Below, piece by piece: positions 10,195 through 21,768 of a stretch of DNA of 64,000 nt. Within the stretch, counting starts at the first letter, position 1. Every line of letters starts with the position of its first letter. Source of the DNA: Noviluteimonas caseinilytica (lineage in GTDB: Bacteria > Pseudomonadota > Gammaproteobacteria > Xanthomonadales > Xanthomonadaceae); contig NZ_AP024545.1 of the NCBI RefSeq assembly GCF_018406605.1, positions 1,054,001 to 1,118,000 of the forward strand. The letters run 5' to 3'. Under the pieces are notes generated by a model that did no database searches, was not told the DNA's origin, and saw only the letters and a list, made by a program, of their open reading frames with translations. The position numbers and the translations under genes are program-made.

Positions 10195-10285
10195 TGGGTC
10201 CCCTTGCTGGCCGGTAAGATAGCGACGCAGCGCGACCCGGCGCCACCTCGATCGCGCCTGCCCCTTCCGGATCAAGCTCTTCCGC

Positions 10286-11680
10286 ATGGCTTCCCCACCC
10301 CCGCCGCCGCGCTTTGCGCGTGAACTGCGCACCAGCGCGACGCTTGCCGCGCCGCTGGTGCTCGGGCACCTGTCGACCGGCCTGATCGGGTTCGTGGACA
10401 GCGTGATCGCGGGCCACCACGGGACCGACACGCTGGCGGCGGTGGCCGTGGGCACCGCGTTGTTCTGGCTGCCGATGATGGTGCCGATGGGCACGCTGAT
10501 GGCGTTGCCGCCCTCCGTGTCGCAGCTGGACGGCGCCGGACGCCGCGACGAGATCGCCCCGCTGTTCCGCCAGGCGTTGTGGCTGGCGGCGGCGCTGGGC
10601 CTCGTATTGGCGCTGTTCCTCACGGTCGTGACCCATGCGCTCGCGCCGATGGGCATCGCCCCGGACATCCGCCCCGGGGCCATCGCCTTCCTGCACGGCA
10701 TCCGCTGGGGCGTGCCCGCGCTGACGCTGTACCTGTGCATGCGCTACCTCAGCGACGGCCTGCACTGGACGCTGCCGACGATGGTGCTCGGCTTCGGCGG
10801 CCTCGTCGTGCTCGTGCCGCTGGGCTACGCGCTGACCTGGGGCGTGGGCGGATTGCCGGAACTCGGCGCGGGCGGGCTCGGCATCGCCTCGGCCGTGATG
10901 ATGTGGTGCCAGGCAATCGCGTTCGCGCTGTACCTGCTGCGTTCGAAGCGTTTCGCACCGCTGCACCTGTTCGCGCAATTCGATCCGCCGCGATGGGACA
11001 CGCTGCGCACGCTGTTGCGCACGGGCCTGCCGATCGGCGTGACGGTGCTGATGGAAGGCGGCTTGTTCATCGCGACCGCGTTGCTCATCGGTCGCCTCGG
11101 CGGCGTGCCGGTGGCCGCGCACCAGATCGCGATCAACGTGGCGAGCCTGTGTTTCATGATCCCGTTCGGCCTGGCCGAAGCCACCACCGTGCGCGTCGGG
11201 CATGCAATGGGCCGCGGCGATCGCGAGGGCGTGCGGCGCGCGGCGTTCGCGGGGTATGCGCTGATGTTCGCGACGCAGGCGCTGTCGGGCGTGTTGCTGC
11301 TGTCGGGCAACCACGCGCTCGCGGGGCTCTACACGCGCGACACGGCGGTGGCGATGCTCGCGGCCAACCTGTTGTTGTATGCAGCGGCGTTCCAGTTCCC
11401 CGACGGCGTGCAGGTGTTGTCGGCCGGCGCGCTGCGCGGCCTGCGCGACACGCAGCGCCCGATGCTGCTCGCCGCGTTCGCGTACTGGGGCGTCGGCATG
11501 CCGCTGGGCGCCGGGCTCGGGCTGGGCCTGGGCTGGGGACCGCAGGGCATGTGGATCGGCCTGATCGTGGGCCTGTCCGTCGCGGCCCTCCTCCTGTCGG
11601 CCCGCTTCTTGCGCAGTTCGCGCCGCATCCCCATGGAAGCAGGGACGCCATCCCCCGTCGCCATGACCGACGGCGCATGA
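10286..11680 (+). CDS. MATE family multidrug/metabolite exporter
   Basis: Cation-coupled efflux pump of the NorM branch, 464 residues with about 12 predicted transmembrane helices in two homologous halves. Recognisable family segments are APLVLGHLSTGLIGFVDSVIAG near the start and PIGVTVLMEGGLF, AAHQIAINVASLCFMIPFG and the following AEATTVRVG in the second half. The product exports organic cations or drugs in exchange for Na+ or H+ (family knowledge); the substrate cannot be told from sequence. It is a stand-alone gene, divergent from DUF3667 and followed after about 77 bp by sppA. Confidence 0.9.
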   Translation: MASPPPPPRFARELRTSATLAAPLVLGHLSTGLIGFVDSVIAGHHGTDTLAAVAVGTALFWLPMMVPMGTLMALPPSVSQLDGAGRRDEIAPLFRQALWLAAALGLVLALFLTVVTHALAPMGIAPDIRPGAIAFLHGIRWGVPALTLYLCMRYLSDGLHWTLPTMVLGFGGLVVLVPLGYALTWGVGGLPELGAGGLGIASAVMMWCQAIAFALYLLRSKRFAPLHLFAQFDPPRWDTLRTLLRTGLPIGVTVLMEGGLFIATALLIGRLGGVPVAAHQIAINVASLCFMIPFGLAEATTVRVGHAMGRGDREGVRRAAFAGYALMFATQALSGVLLLSGNHALAGLYTRDTAVAMLAANLLLYAAAFQFPDGVQVLSAGALRGLRDTQRPMLLAAFAYWGVGMPLGAGLGLGLGWGPQGMWIGLIVGLSVAALLLSARFLRSSRRIPMEAGTPSPVAMTDGA

Positions 11681-11757
11681 ATCGCACACACGCCACCCGT
11701 TAGGCTGGCGGTCCAACGTTGTCCCACGGGCGCACGCGCCCGCCCCGGAGCCTTGCC

Positions 11758-13656
11758 ATGAACGAAGTGCGTCGCCGCGGTCCCATCGCCAGCCTGTTCG
11801 TGTGGCTGTGGGATGCGATGAACTTCACCCGCCGCCTCGTCTTCAACATCGTCTTCTTCAGCCTGGCGTTCCTGCTGATCGTGTTGTTGTTCTCCGGCGG
11901 CGGGCTGCGCCCGCTCGAGTCGCGCACCACGCTCGTCATCGCGCCGGAAGGCCGCCTGGTCGAGCAGTTCAGCAGCGACACCGCCAGCCGCGCGCTCGCG
12001 CATGCGCTGGGCGACGACCGCGACGAGGAAATCCAGCTGCGCGACCTGCTGCGCGCGCTCGATGCGGCCCGCACCGACAAGCGCATCGAACGCGTGTTCC
12101 TGCGCGTGGATCGCCTGCAGCCGTCCGGCTATGCGTCGATGCGCGAAGTCGCCGCGGCGCTCGCGCGCCTGCGCGCGTCGGGCAAGCCCGTCGTCGCGTT
12201 CGGCGAGAGCTTCGTGCAGGAGCAGTATTTGCTCGCCGCGCAGGCCGACGAGGTGTACCTGGATCCGATGGGCGGCCTGGTGCTCGAAGGCCTCGATCGC
12301 TATCGCCAGTACTACCGCGAAGGCCTGCAGGAAAAACTCGGCGTCGACGTGCACCTGTTCAAGGTCGGCGAATTCAAGTCGGCGGCCGAACCCTACGTGC
12401 TCGATGCCGCCTCGCCGCAGGCGAAGGAAGCCGACCTGTTCTGGATGAACGACGTGTGGCAGCGGTATCTGTCCGACGTCGCCAAGGCGCGCAAGCTGTC
12501 GCCGAAGGACCTCGCCGCCGGCATCGACACGATGCCCGAAGGCATCGCCGCCGCGCGCGGCGACCTGGCGCGCTACGCGTTGCAGCAGAAGCTCGTCGAC
12601 GGGTTGAAGACGCAGGAAGACGTCGACGACCTGCTGATCCAACGCGGCGTCGCCGACGCGGATGCCGAAGGCGGATTCCGCCAGGTGTCGCTCGACACGT
12701 ACCTGCGCCACATCGATCCGGGCCTGCCGTCCACCGATCCGCGTCCGCAGGTGGCCGTGGTCGTGGCCGCGGGCGAAATCAGCGGCGGCGAACAACCGCC
12801 GGGCAGCATCGGTGGCGTGTCCACCGCGGCGTTGCTACGCGAAGCGCGCGACGACGAGAACGTCAAGGCGCTCGTGCTGCGCGTGGATTCGCCCGGCGGC
12901 GAAGTGTTCGCGTCCGAGCAGATCCGTCGCGAAATCGTCGCGCTCAAGGAAGCCGGCAAGCCCGTCGTCGTCTCGATGGGCGACCTGGCCGCGTCGGGCG
13001 GCTACTGGATCTCGATGAACGCCGATCGCATCTACGCCGATCCCTCGACGATCACCGGCTCCATCGGCATCTTCGGCCTCATCCCCACGCTGCCGCGCGC
13101 GCTCGACAAGATCGGCGTGCATACCGATGGCGTCGGCACCACGCGTTTCGCGGGCGCCTTCGACATCACGCGTCCGCTGGACCCGGCCGTCGGCGACGTC
13201 ATCCAGTCGGTCATCGACAAGGGCTATCGCGATTTCACCGGCCGCGTCGCGCAGGCGCGCAAGCAGAGCGTCGAGGAGATCGACGCCATCGCGCGCGGTC
13301 GCGTGTGGACCGGCGCGCAGGCGAAGGAACGCGGGCTCGTCGATGATTTCGGTGGCTTGCAGACCGCGATCGACGATGCCGCCAAGCGCGCGAAGCTCGG
13401 CAAGCCCGATGCGTACCGCGTGCGCTACATCGAACGCGAAGTCACGCCGTTCGAGCGCTTCTTCGCCAGCATGGTCGAAAGCCGCGCCGGTGCGGCGTGG
13501 TTGCGCGAGTCTTCGTTCGCGCAGGGCGTGGCGCGCACGATGGTCGCGCGCAGCCTGCCGAACGTGGATGCGGACCTGAAACTGCTGGACGCCGCGATGC
13601 AGCGTCGCCCCGGCGCGCCGGTGAAGGCGCTGGCGTACTGCTTCTGCCGCCTCTGA
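11758..13656 (+). CDS. sppA: Signal peptide peptidase SppA, long (67K) type
   Basis: Membrane-bound serine protease that degrades cleaved signal peptides. 632 residues, the length of the Gram-negative duplicated form. One transmembrane helix lies at about residues 25-50. The Ser/Lys dyad is visible: Lys207 in GEFKSAAEPY of the first repeat and Ser413 in GDLAASGGYWIS of the second, matching the positions in E. coli SppA. Further conserved blocks are VLRVDSPGG and STITGSIGIFG. The start at 11758 follows a CGGAG-type ribosome-binding site and gives the normal N-terminus. Confidence 0.95.
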   Translation: MNEVRRRGPIASLFVWLWDAMNFTRRLVFNIVFFSLAFLLIVLLFSGGGLRPLESRTTLVIAPEGRLVEQFSSDTASRALAHALGDDRDEEIQLRDLLRALDAARTDKRIERVFLRVDRLQPSGYASMREVAAALARLRASGKPVVAFGESFVQEQYLLAAQADEVYLDPMGGLVLEGLDRYRQYYREGLQEKLGVDVHLFKVGEFKSAAEPYVLDAASPQAKEADLFWMNDVWQRYLSDVAKARKLSPKDLAAGIDTMPEGIAAARGDLARYALQQKLVDGLKTQEDVDDLLIQRGVADADAEGGFRQVSLDTYLRHIDPGLPSTDPRPQVAVVVAAGEISGGEQPPGSIGGVSTAALLREARDDENVKALVLRVDSPGGEVFASEQIRREIVALKEAGKPVVVSMGDLAASGGYWISMNADRIYADPSTITGSIGIFGLIPTLPRALDKIGVHTDGVGTTRFAGAFDITRPLDPAVGDVIQSVIDKGYRDFTGRVAQARKQSVEEIDAIARGRVWTGAQAKERGLVDDFGGLQTAIDDAAKRAKLGKPDAYRVRYIEREVTPFERFFASMVESRAGAAWLRESSFAQGVARTMVARSLPNVDADLKLLDAAMQRRPGAPVKALAYCFCRL

Positions 13657-13687
13657 GCCGGCAACGCTGATCGCAACGCGACGACGC

Positions 13688-13969
13688 TTACTGCGTCGTC
13701 GCCGCCGCCGGATCCTCGCCCGCCATCTGCGCGTCGATCGAGGCCTGCTGTTGCTTCGCCGCTTCCAGCGTCACGGCTTCGGCCGACTTCGCCTTGTTGA
13801 TCGGCGCCTGGATCGAATCGCGCAACGCGTGCGGGTTGCCGTAGGGACGTTCGGCCTGCGCGGTGGGTTCCGGCGGGCGGTCCTTGTCCGGCGGCGCGGG
13901 CTTGGAGCACGCGGTGCAGGCCAGTACCAGGCAAAGCGCGGCGAACATCGGGACAGCAGGTCGCTTCAT
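13688..13969 (-). CDS. Small hypothetical lipoprotein
   Basis: 93 residues. It has a hydrophobic signal segment (PMFAALCLVLACTAC) ending in two cysteines, either of which could be the lipidation site, though neither gives a textbook lipobox. A Pro-rich linker and a Gln/Ala-rich, probably helical tail follow. No recognised domain. The gene is convergent with sppA and divergent from the SDR gene. The start codon is the ATG beginning MKRPAVP; an ATG three codons upstream is also possible. Confidence 0.6.
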   Translation of the reverse strand: MKRPAVPMFAALCLVLACTACSKPAPPDKDRPPEPTAQAERPYGNPHALRDSIQAPINKAKSAEAVTLEAAKQQQASIDAQMAGEDPAAATTQ

Positions 13970-14033
13970 TGCAGGCATCCGGTGGGCGGGCGCGGCTATG
14001 CTACGCCGGACTCGGAATCGCGGGGCAACACGC

Positions 14034-14810
14034 ATGGATCCCAAGCGCTGGCGGCTGGACGGACAGCTGGCCCTGGTGACGGGCGGCAGCGCGGGCATCG
14101 GCCGCGCCATCGCGCGCGAACTGCTCGGCTTCGGCGCCGACGTGCTGCTCGCCGCGCGCGACGCCACCGCGCTGGAATCGGCCCGCATGGAACTGGCCGA
14201 GGATTTCCCGGAACGCGACGTGCAAGGCTTCGTCGCCGACGTGGCCGAGGACGAGCAACGCCGCGAATTGCTCGACTGGGTCGAAGACTTCGGCGAAGGC
14301 CTGCACATCCTGGTCAACAACGCCGGCGGCAACCTCACGCGCGCGGCAGTGGAATACACCGAAGAGGAATGGCGGCAGATCTTCGAGATCAACCTGTTCT
14401 CCGCCTTCGAACTCTCGCGCTACGCGCACCCGCTGCTGACGAAGCACGCCGCGTCCGCCATCGTGAATGTCGGCAGCGTATCGGGCAGCACGCACGTGCG
14501 CAGCGGCGCGCCCTACGGCATGGCCAAGGCGGCGATGCACCAGATGACGCGCAACCTCGCGGTGGAATGGGCCGAGGACGGCGTGCGCGTCAACGCGGTC
14601 GCGCCCTGGTACATCCGCACGCGCCGCACGCAAACCAAGCTCTCCGATCCGGATTACCTGGACGAAGTGCTGCTGCGCACGCCCATCGGGCGCATCGGCG
14701 AACCGGAGGAAGTCGCGGGCGCGGTCGCGTTCCTGTGCCTGCCCGCGTCGAGTTACGTCACCGGCGAATGCATCGCGGTGGACGGGGGTTTCCTGCGCTA
14801 CGGCTTCTGA
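14034..14810 (+). CDS. SDR-family oxidoreductase (tropinone reductase-like)
   Basis: NAD(P)-dependent short-chain dehydrogenase, 258 residues. It has the cofactor motif TGGSAGIG at about residues 17-24, NNAGG in the middle, the catalytic Ser in VGSVSGS, and the YGMAK Tyr-Lys pair. The C-terminal segment ECIAVDGGF is typical of classical SDRs, and the closest subfamily by appearance is tropinone reductase-like. A TATGCT hexamer at about 14007 is a plausible -10. It is a lone gene, so the substrate is unknown. Confidence 0.88.
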   Translation: MDPKRWRLDGQLALVTGGSAGIGRAIARELLGFGADVLLAARDATALESARMELAEDFPERDVQGFVADVAEDEQRRELLDWVEDFGEGLHILVNNAGGNLTRAAVEYTEEEWRQIFEINLFSAFELSRYAHPLLTKHAASAIVNVGSVSGSTHVRSGAPYGMAKAAMHQMTRNLAVEWAEDGVRVNAVAPWYIRTRRTQTKLSDPDYLDEVLLRTPIGRIGEPEEVAGAVAFLCLPASSYVTGECIAVDGGFLRYGF

Positions 14811-14903
14811 GCCGCGGCCCGACCTGACGAACGGTCGCGCGGTTTCACCCGCCGCTGCCGGTGCGCGTCGCACGATCGCCGGGCCCCCGCGCGGAGTGAC
14901 GCC

Positions 14904-16676
14904 ATGCTGCGGTTGTCCGATCGGTTTCCCCGCATCGCGAACCTCCTCCAGGCCGCGGCGCTCGCGTGCCTGGTGACGATGCTCGCCGGTTGTCCCGGCA
15001 GTGGCAGCGCGACCAGCAGCGGGCTGATGGTGAGCGTGGGTAACCAGCCCCCGGTGTTCACCTCCGCGGCCGCGGTCGCCGTGCTCGAAGACTCGGCGGG
15101 CACGATCTACACCGCGACCGCGAGCGACATGGACGGCAACCCGGTGACGTTCTCGAAGGTGGGCGGCGCGGACGCGGCGTTGTTCAACCTGACGGCCGCA
15201 GGCGCGCTGTCGTTCATCACGCCGCCCAATTTCGAAGCGCCCACCGACAGCGATGGCAACAATGTGTACGTCGTGACGATCGGCGCGAGCGATGGGATCT
15301 CGACGACCACGCTCACCGTGTCGATCAGCGTCACCGATCGCGAGAGCGTGGCCTTCCGCGTGCGCCGCGTGGTGACGGGCATGGCCTCGCCGGTGTTGCT
15401 CGCGCCGGTGCCCGACAACTCGGGCCGCGTGTTCGTCGGCGAGCTCGCGGGGCGCATCCGCATCCTGCAGCCGTCCAACGGCACGTTCGATGCGGTGGAT
15501 TTCCTCGACCTGCGCGGGCAGCTCTCCACCAACGGCGAACGCGGCCTGCTGGGCTTCGCGACCGCGCCGGACTTCGCGACGACGGGCGTGTTCTACGTGT
15601 TCGTGACCGATCCGGTCGGCACCATCGAAGTGCGGCGCTATCGCACGACCGCGGCGGATCGCGACATCGCGGACCCGACCTCGATGCAACTTGTGCTGCG
15701 CCAGCCGCACCCGCGCTCCAACCACAACGGCGGCTGGCTCGGCTTCGGGCCCGACGGGATGCTGTACATCGCAATCGGCGACGGTGGCGGCTCCGGCGAT
15801 CCCGACAACAACGGGCAGGACCGCAATACCTGGCTCGGCAAGATCCTGCGCGTGGATGTGTCGGTGGACCAGTTCCCGGGCGATCCCACGCGCAACTACG
15901 GCATCCCGGCGGGCAATCCGTTCGCGGGCGTGGGCGGCGCGCCGGAAATCTGGGCGTACGGCTTGCGCAATCCGTTCCGCAACAGCTTCGATGCGCAGAC
16001 CGGGAATCTGTTCATCGGCGACGTCGGCGAAGATGCGATCGAGGAAGTGGACCTGATGCGGCCCACCGATGGCGGCGCGAATTTCGGCTGGTCGTTGCTG
16101 GAAGGCACGCAACCGTTCAAGGGCAGCGCGTCCGCCGGGCTCGTGCCACCGGTCGCGCGGTATTCGCACGGCACCGGCACGCGCGAAGGGTCGACGGTGA
16201 TCGGCGGCGTGGTGTATCGCGGGCCGGTGGATTCATTGCGCGGGCAATACATCTTCGCGGACTTCATCCGGCCGAACGTGTGGTCGGTGCCGGTCGATTC
16301 CCTGATCCCCGGCACGACGCTGCCGAGCGACGCATTCACCGTGCGCAACACGGACTTCGCGCCGGACGTGGGCGCCTTCAACAACATCGCCTCGTTCGGC
16401 ACGGACCAGGCGGGGAACGTGTACTTCGTCGACCTCGACGGCGACATCTTCGTCCTCGAAGCCGCACCGCCCGTGACCTCGCCCTTGCAAAGCGCGCGCG
16501 CGTCACGCACGCCACGCACCGCGGCGCAGGCACCGGCGCGCCATTTCTGCGTGGAAGCCTGGAACGGGCGCACCGTGCGCTGGGCGGGACAGACCATGAT
16601 CCTCGGCGGCGAAGGCTTCGCCTGCGTGCGGAAGCATTACGAAGCAATGCGCGCGCAAGCGCAGCCACGTGACTGA
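14904..16676 (+). CDS. PQQ-type sugar dehydrogenase-like lipoprotein with cadherin-like domain
   Basis: 590-residue secreted protein. The signal peptide ends in LAGC (Cys at about 29), a good lipobox. Residues of about 50-150 look like a cadherin/dystroglycan-type beta domain (NQPPVFTS, ATASDMDGNPVTFS). From about 155 on, a glucose/sorbosone dehydrogenase beta-propeller follows (GRVFVGELAGRIRI, NHNGGWLGFGPDGMLYIAIGDGG, WAYGLRNPFRNSFD, GDVGEDAIEEVD). Such enzymes oxidise sugars in the periplasm with PQQ, or are aldose sugar dehydrogenases (family knowledge). The C-terminal 90 residues are low-complexity and of unclear function. A terminator follows. Confidence 0.85.
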   Translation: MLRLSDRFPRIANLLQAAALACLVTMLAGCPGSGSATSSGLMVSVGNQPPVFTSAAAVAVLEDSAGTIYTATASDMDGNPVTFSKVGGADAALFNLTAAGALSFITPPNFEAPTDSDGNNVYVVTIGASDGISTTTLTVSISVTDRESVAFRVRRVVTGMASPVLLAPVPDNSGRVFVGELAGRIRILQPSNGTFDAVDFLDLRGQLSTNGERGLLGFATAPDFATTGVFYVFVTDPVGTIEVRRYRTTAADRDIADPTSMQLVLRQPHPRSNHNGGWLGFGPDGMLYIAIGDGGGSGDPDNNGQDRNTWLGKILRVDVSVDQFPGDPTRNYGIPAGNPFAGVGGAPEIWAYGLRNPFRNSFDAQTGNLFIGDVGEDAIEEVDLMRPTDGGANFGWSLLEGTQPFKGSASAGLVPPVARYSHGTGTREGSTVIGGVVYRGPVDSLRGQYIFADFIRPNVWSVPVDSLIPGTTLPSDAFTVRNTDFAPDVGAFNNIASFGTDQAGNVYFVDLDGDIFVLEAAPPVTSPLQSARASRTPRTAAQAPARHFCVEAWNGRTVRWAGQTMILGGEGFACVRKHYEAMRAQAQPRD

Positions 16677-16696
16677 ATAGCGGGATGCGCACATGA

Positions 16697-16719
16697 AAAC
16701 GCCCGCGATGCGGGCGTTT
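16697..16719. terminator. Rho-independent terminator
   Basis: AAACGCCCGC, a 3-nt loop (GAT) and GCGGGCGTTT, then CCTTT. It lies between the convergent sugar dehydrogenase and KGG genes and can serve both directions. Confidence 0.85.
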
Positions 16720-16744
16720 CCTTTGAACCAACCTGGCCTGCCGC

Positions 16745-16969
16745 TCAGGGGTTCTGGGGTTCTTCGGGAGTGAGTTTGCGGTTGCCGCCGCCGGAGGCTT
16801 CGCCACCCTTGCGGCCGATCGCCGACATGTGTTCACGATCTCGGCTCACCGCTTCGCCGCCCTTCTGCGCGATCTTGCGCTGCGTTTCCGGATCCATGCT
16901 CGCGAATCCGCGATTGCTCGTGCGGCTGATGTTGTTGTTGGTGGTGGTGCCGGGAGTCTGGTTCGCCAT
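16745..16969 (-). CDS. KGG-repeat stress-induced protein
   Basis: 74-residue hydrophilic protein with two KGG motifs (QKGGEAVSRD and RKGGEASGGG), the signature of the con-10/GsiB-like general stress proteins. The residues before each KGG are also family-typical (MDPETQRKIA, HMSAIG). These are thought to be hydrophilin-like desiccation or stress proteins. It is a single gene, with a GC-rich terminator shared with the convergent upstream gene. Regulation by a stress sigma factor is plausible but not visible. Confidence 0.9.
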   Translation of the reverse strand: MANQTPGTTTNNNISRTSNRGFASMDPETQRKIAQKGGEAVSRDREHMSAIGRKGGEASGGGNRKLTPEEPQNP

Positions 16970-17093
16970 GCGTCTTCACCTCGGGGGTTGGTGGAGGGAA
17001 TGGCGACCATAGGGAACCGTCGGTTAGGCAAATGCTTGGACGAGGTCAAGAAAAAGTAACGCGGCGCAATTCATCAAACTTCGCGCAACGCGT

Positions 17094-17723
17094 TCAGCGA
17101 CAACTGCTGTCCACGTAATCGGCGAGGCGCTTGTCATATTCGGCCTTGCGTGCGGTCTTCTCCGACGGTGCCGCGTAGGTCATGCGGAAGCGCGCTTCAT
17201 CCACGCGACGCGACCACGCGGCGCACAGGGCGTCTCCTTCGATCGCGGTGCACGTATCGCGCTTGACTTCGCACGCGGCGCCCGCGCCGAAGGAGGGATT
17301 GCCGTCCAGGCCCGTCGTGTTCAGGGGCGCGCAACGCGCTTCAGGTTCGGCGGTGTCGCTGAGGTAGACCTCCGATTCCCACGTCTTGCATTCGAACAGG
17401 GGCGGCGGGGGCTTGCGTTCTGCGACGGGGACGGTGGGTTCCGGCAATTGTTCGCTGACGGGGCCGCGCACCAGTTCGAACTGCGCGCCCGGCGGCGGGA
17501 GGCTCTTCGGCGGCTCTGCAGCGGCGCGTTTTGGCGGCGGCGCGGCGGTGGGCACCTCGCCGATCTTGCGGATTTCCTGCTTCATGCCCGGGCCGCAGGG
17601 CACGTCGTTCTGCATCGTGACCGCGCCCTTGGCGTCGGTGCAGCGATAGATGGTGGTGGCGCGCGCGGTGACGCTGCACAGCGCGAGGCACGAAGCAACG
17701 ATGAACAGGGGGAGGCGGGGCAT
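17094..17723 (-). CDS. DUF4124 secreted protein
   Basis: 209 residues with a cleavable signal peptide ending near TARA. The DUF4124 domain follows directly: TTIYRCTDAKGAVTMQNDVPCGPG, a pattern shared with many proteobacterial periplasmic proteins of unknown function. A Pro-rich linker leads to a cysteine-containing C-terminal domain (four or more Cys, probably disulphide-bonded in the periplasm). It sits directly downstream of a second DUF4124 gene, probably a tandem duplicate in the same transcript. Confidence 0.85.
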   Translation of the reverse strand: MPRLPLFIVASCLALCSVTARATTIYRCTDAKGAVTMQNDVPCGPGMKQEIRKIGEVPTAAPPPKRAAAEPPKSLPPPGAQFELVRGPVSEQLPEPTVPVAERKPPPPLFECKTWESEVYLSDTAEPEARCAPLNTTGLDGNPSFGAGAACEVKRDTCTAIEGDALCAAWSRRVDEARFRMTYAAPSEKTARKAEYDKRLADYVDSSCR

Positions 17724-17747
17724 GCGCGGAGCCTAGCGCAAGCGCGG

Positions 17748-18431
17748 TCAGTGCGCGCTGCAGTCCTGCTCGATGCGCGCGTTGAGGCTGCGTTCTTCGA
17801 CGCGCAGCACATCGCGTTCGCTGGGCATCGCGTTGAAGAAGCGGGTACGGATTTCCTCGCGGCGGTCTCGGATGCGGTCGCACACGTCGGCCTGCGGCAA
17901 CGCGTAGCAGGTGTCCTGCACGTACGTGCCGGCGCCGTAGGCCGCGGGCGAGATGTACGGGCCGGACACGGAATGCGATCCGCCGGAGATCGACATGTTG
18001 CCGTTGCTCAACGCGAACCCCGCACCGGAATGGTGGCCGGGAATCGCATAGACGGGATAGCCGAGCGTCCACAGCGGCACCCAGCGCGGATTGCCCTCGT
18101 CGGTTTCGCTGGTGTAACGCACGTTGTCCGGCGTGATGCATTCGTACAACGGGCGCGGCTGGTAGATGACGGTGGTGCGTTCGCGGGGCGCGGGCGCTTC
18201 CACGGGTGCGGGGCGCGCTTGCGGTGCGCGCGGTGCGGCGTCGACCGGGCGGGCCATCGTGCGTGTTTCCTGTTTCTCGCCCGCCGCGCATGGCGAATCG
18301 CGCAGGGTGACGTGGCCCTTGGCGTCGATGCAGCGGTAGATCGTCACGTCGGCGGCGAAGGCGCGCACGGGGACGGCGCTCGCAAGGCCTGCGAGGACCA
18401 GGGCGGCGACGAGGCGGGGGGTCGACTGCAT
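17748..18431 (-). CDS. DUF4124 secreted protein, paralogue
   Basis: 227 residues with a signal peptide (LVAALVLAGLASAVPVRAFA). The DUF4124 block is VTIYRCIDAKGHVTLRDSPCAAGEKQ, with a C-terminal cysteine-containing domain (YECITPDNVRYTSETDEG, DTCYALPQADVCDRIRDRR). Domain order is the same as in the next gene downstream, 24 bp away, supporting duplication and co-transcription. The ATG at 18431 begins the signal peptide; an upstream in-frame ATG adds only 11 charged residues. No function is assigned. Confidence 0.85.
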   Translation of the reverse strand: MQSTPRLVAALVLAGLASAVPVRAFAADVTIYRCIDAKGHVTLRDSPCAAGEKQETRTMARPVDAAPRAPQARPAPVEAPAPRERTTVIYQPRPLYECITPDNVRYTSETDEGNPRWVPLWTLGYPVYAIPGHHSGAGFALSNGNMSISGGSHSVSGPYISPAAYGAGTYVQDTCYALPQADVCDRIRDRREEIRTRFFNAMPSERDVLRVEERSLNARIEQDCSAH

Positions 18432-18482
18432 GCGCGCATCTTGCGCCTGCCGATGGCCGTGCAACAGGGGGTGGCGCGTGGC

Positions 18483-19049
18483 TCAGCCGGCGCGCAGTTC
18501 GTCGCCGGTCAGGGCGTCACGGATGGCGGTGGGCGCGCGCAGGCCGCCGGTGTCGCCTTCCAGCAAGCCGTCCACCAGGGCCAGGACCTGCGCGGACAAC
18601 GCGTCGAGGGAGAACGCGGGCGGTTCGCCGGCGAGGTTGGCGCTGGTCGAGACGAGCGGTCCGCCGAAGGCCTCGCACAACGCGATGACGCCGGGATGGT
18701 CGGTCACGCGCACCGCGACACTCGCATGCACGCCCGTGATCCACGCCGGCACGCGCGCGGTGGCCGGCACGGTCCAGGTGCGCGGGCCGGGCCATTGCGC
18801 GCGCACGGCCTCGGCGCGATCGCGTGGCAACGCGTCCCAGTCGAGCAGGCCGTCGAATTGCGCGAGCGACGCGGCGATGAGGATCACGCCCTTGTCCACC
18901 GGGCGACGCTTGATCGCGAGCAATCGCGTCACCGCGGCTTCGTCGAACGGATCGCAACCCAGGCCCCACACCGCTTCGGTGGGATAGGCGACGACGCCGC
19001 CGTCGCGCAACAACGCGGCGGCGGCGGATGGCGTGAGGCGCGATGCCAT
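18483..19049 (-). CDS. tsaC: Threonylcarbamoyl-AMP synthase TsaC
   Basis: Makes threonylcarbamoyl-AMP from threonine, bicarbonate and ATP, the first step of the t6A37 modification of ANN-decoding tRNAs. 188 residues, matching E. coli TsaC rather than the longer Sua5. Visible motifs are GGVVAYPTEAVWGLGCDP, the KRRP nucleotide-binding block (followed by VDKGVILIA rather than the commoner KPL) and PLVSTSANLAGEPP. It lies 5 bp downstream of topA and is translated from the same transcript, the conserved dprA-smg-topA-tsaC order. Confidence 0.94.
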   Translation of the reverse strand: MASRLTPSAAAALLRDGGVVAYPTEAVWGLGCDPFDEAAVTRLLAIKRRPVDKGVILIAASLAQFDGLLDWDALPRDRAEAVRAQWPGPRTWTVPATARVPAWITGVHASVAVRVTDHPGVIALCEAFGGPLVSTSANLAGEPPAFSLDALSAQVLALVDGLLEGDTGGLRAPTAIRDALTGDELRAG

Positions 19050-19054
19050 CGCGC

Positions 19055-21547
<2,493 letters not shown>

Positions 21548-21610
21548 GGAGCCTGCGCGGTGGGGGGACCTGATGCTGGAAGGACCAACGTCGAAGGCCG
21601 GCAGAGAAGG

Positions 21611-21642
21611 CAACGCCCGGGGCCGGGGGGCCACGGGCGTTG
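21611..21642. repeat. Long hairpin in the topA leader
   Basis: CAACGCCC (21611-21618) and GGGCGTTG (21635-21642) pair around a very G/C-rich 16-bp loop. On the plus strand a T7 run follows at 21654-21660, but no plus-strand gene ends here. On the minus strand the structure lies in the leader of topA, between smg and topA. It may attenuate read-through from smg or shape the topA 5' end. Confidence 0.45.
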
Positions 21643-21768
21643 GTATGGATTCCTTTTTTTAGTGGTGTCACGCCGCTGGCGGCGCTGTCAACCCTCGCCT
21701 GCCCCCGCCGGGACCGAATCCCGACGGGTCCGGCACCCGCCGGGTGCGCTGGCGCACGTATTCAGGGT

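Noticed and set aside
9578..11716. 712-codon minus-strand frame across the MATE gene
   Set aside because: Runs antisense to the MATE transporter and out of frame through DUF3667; no domain.
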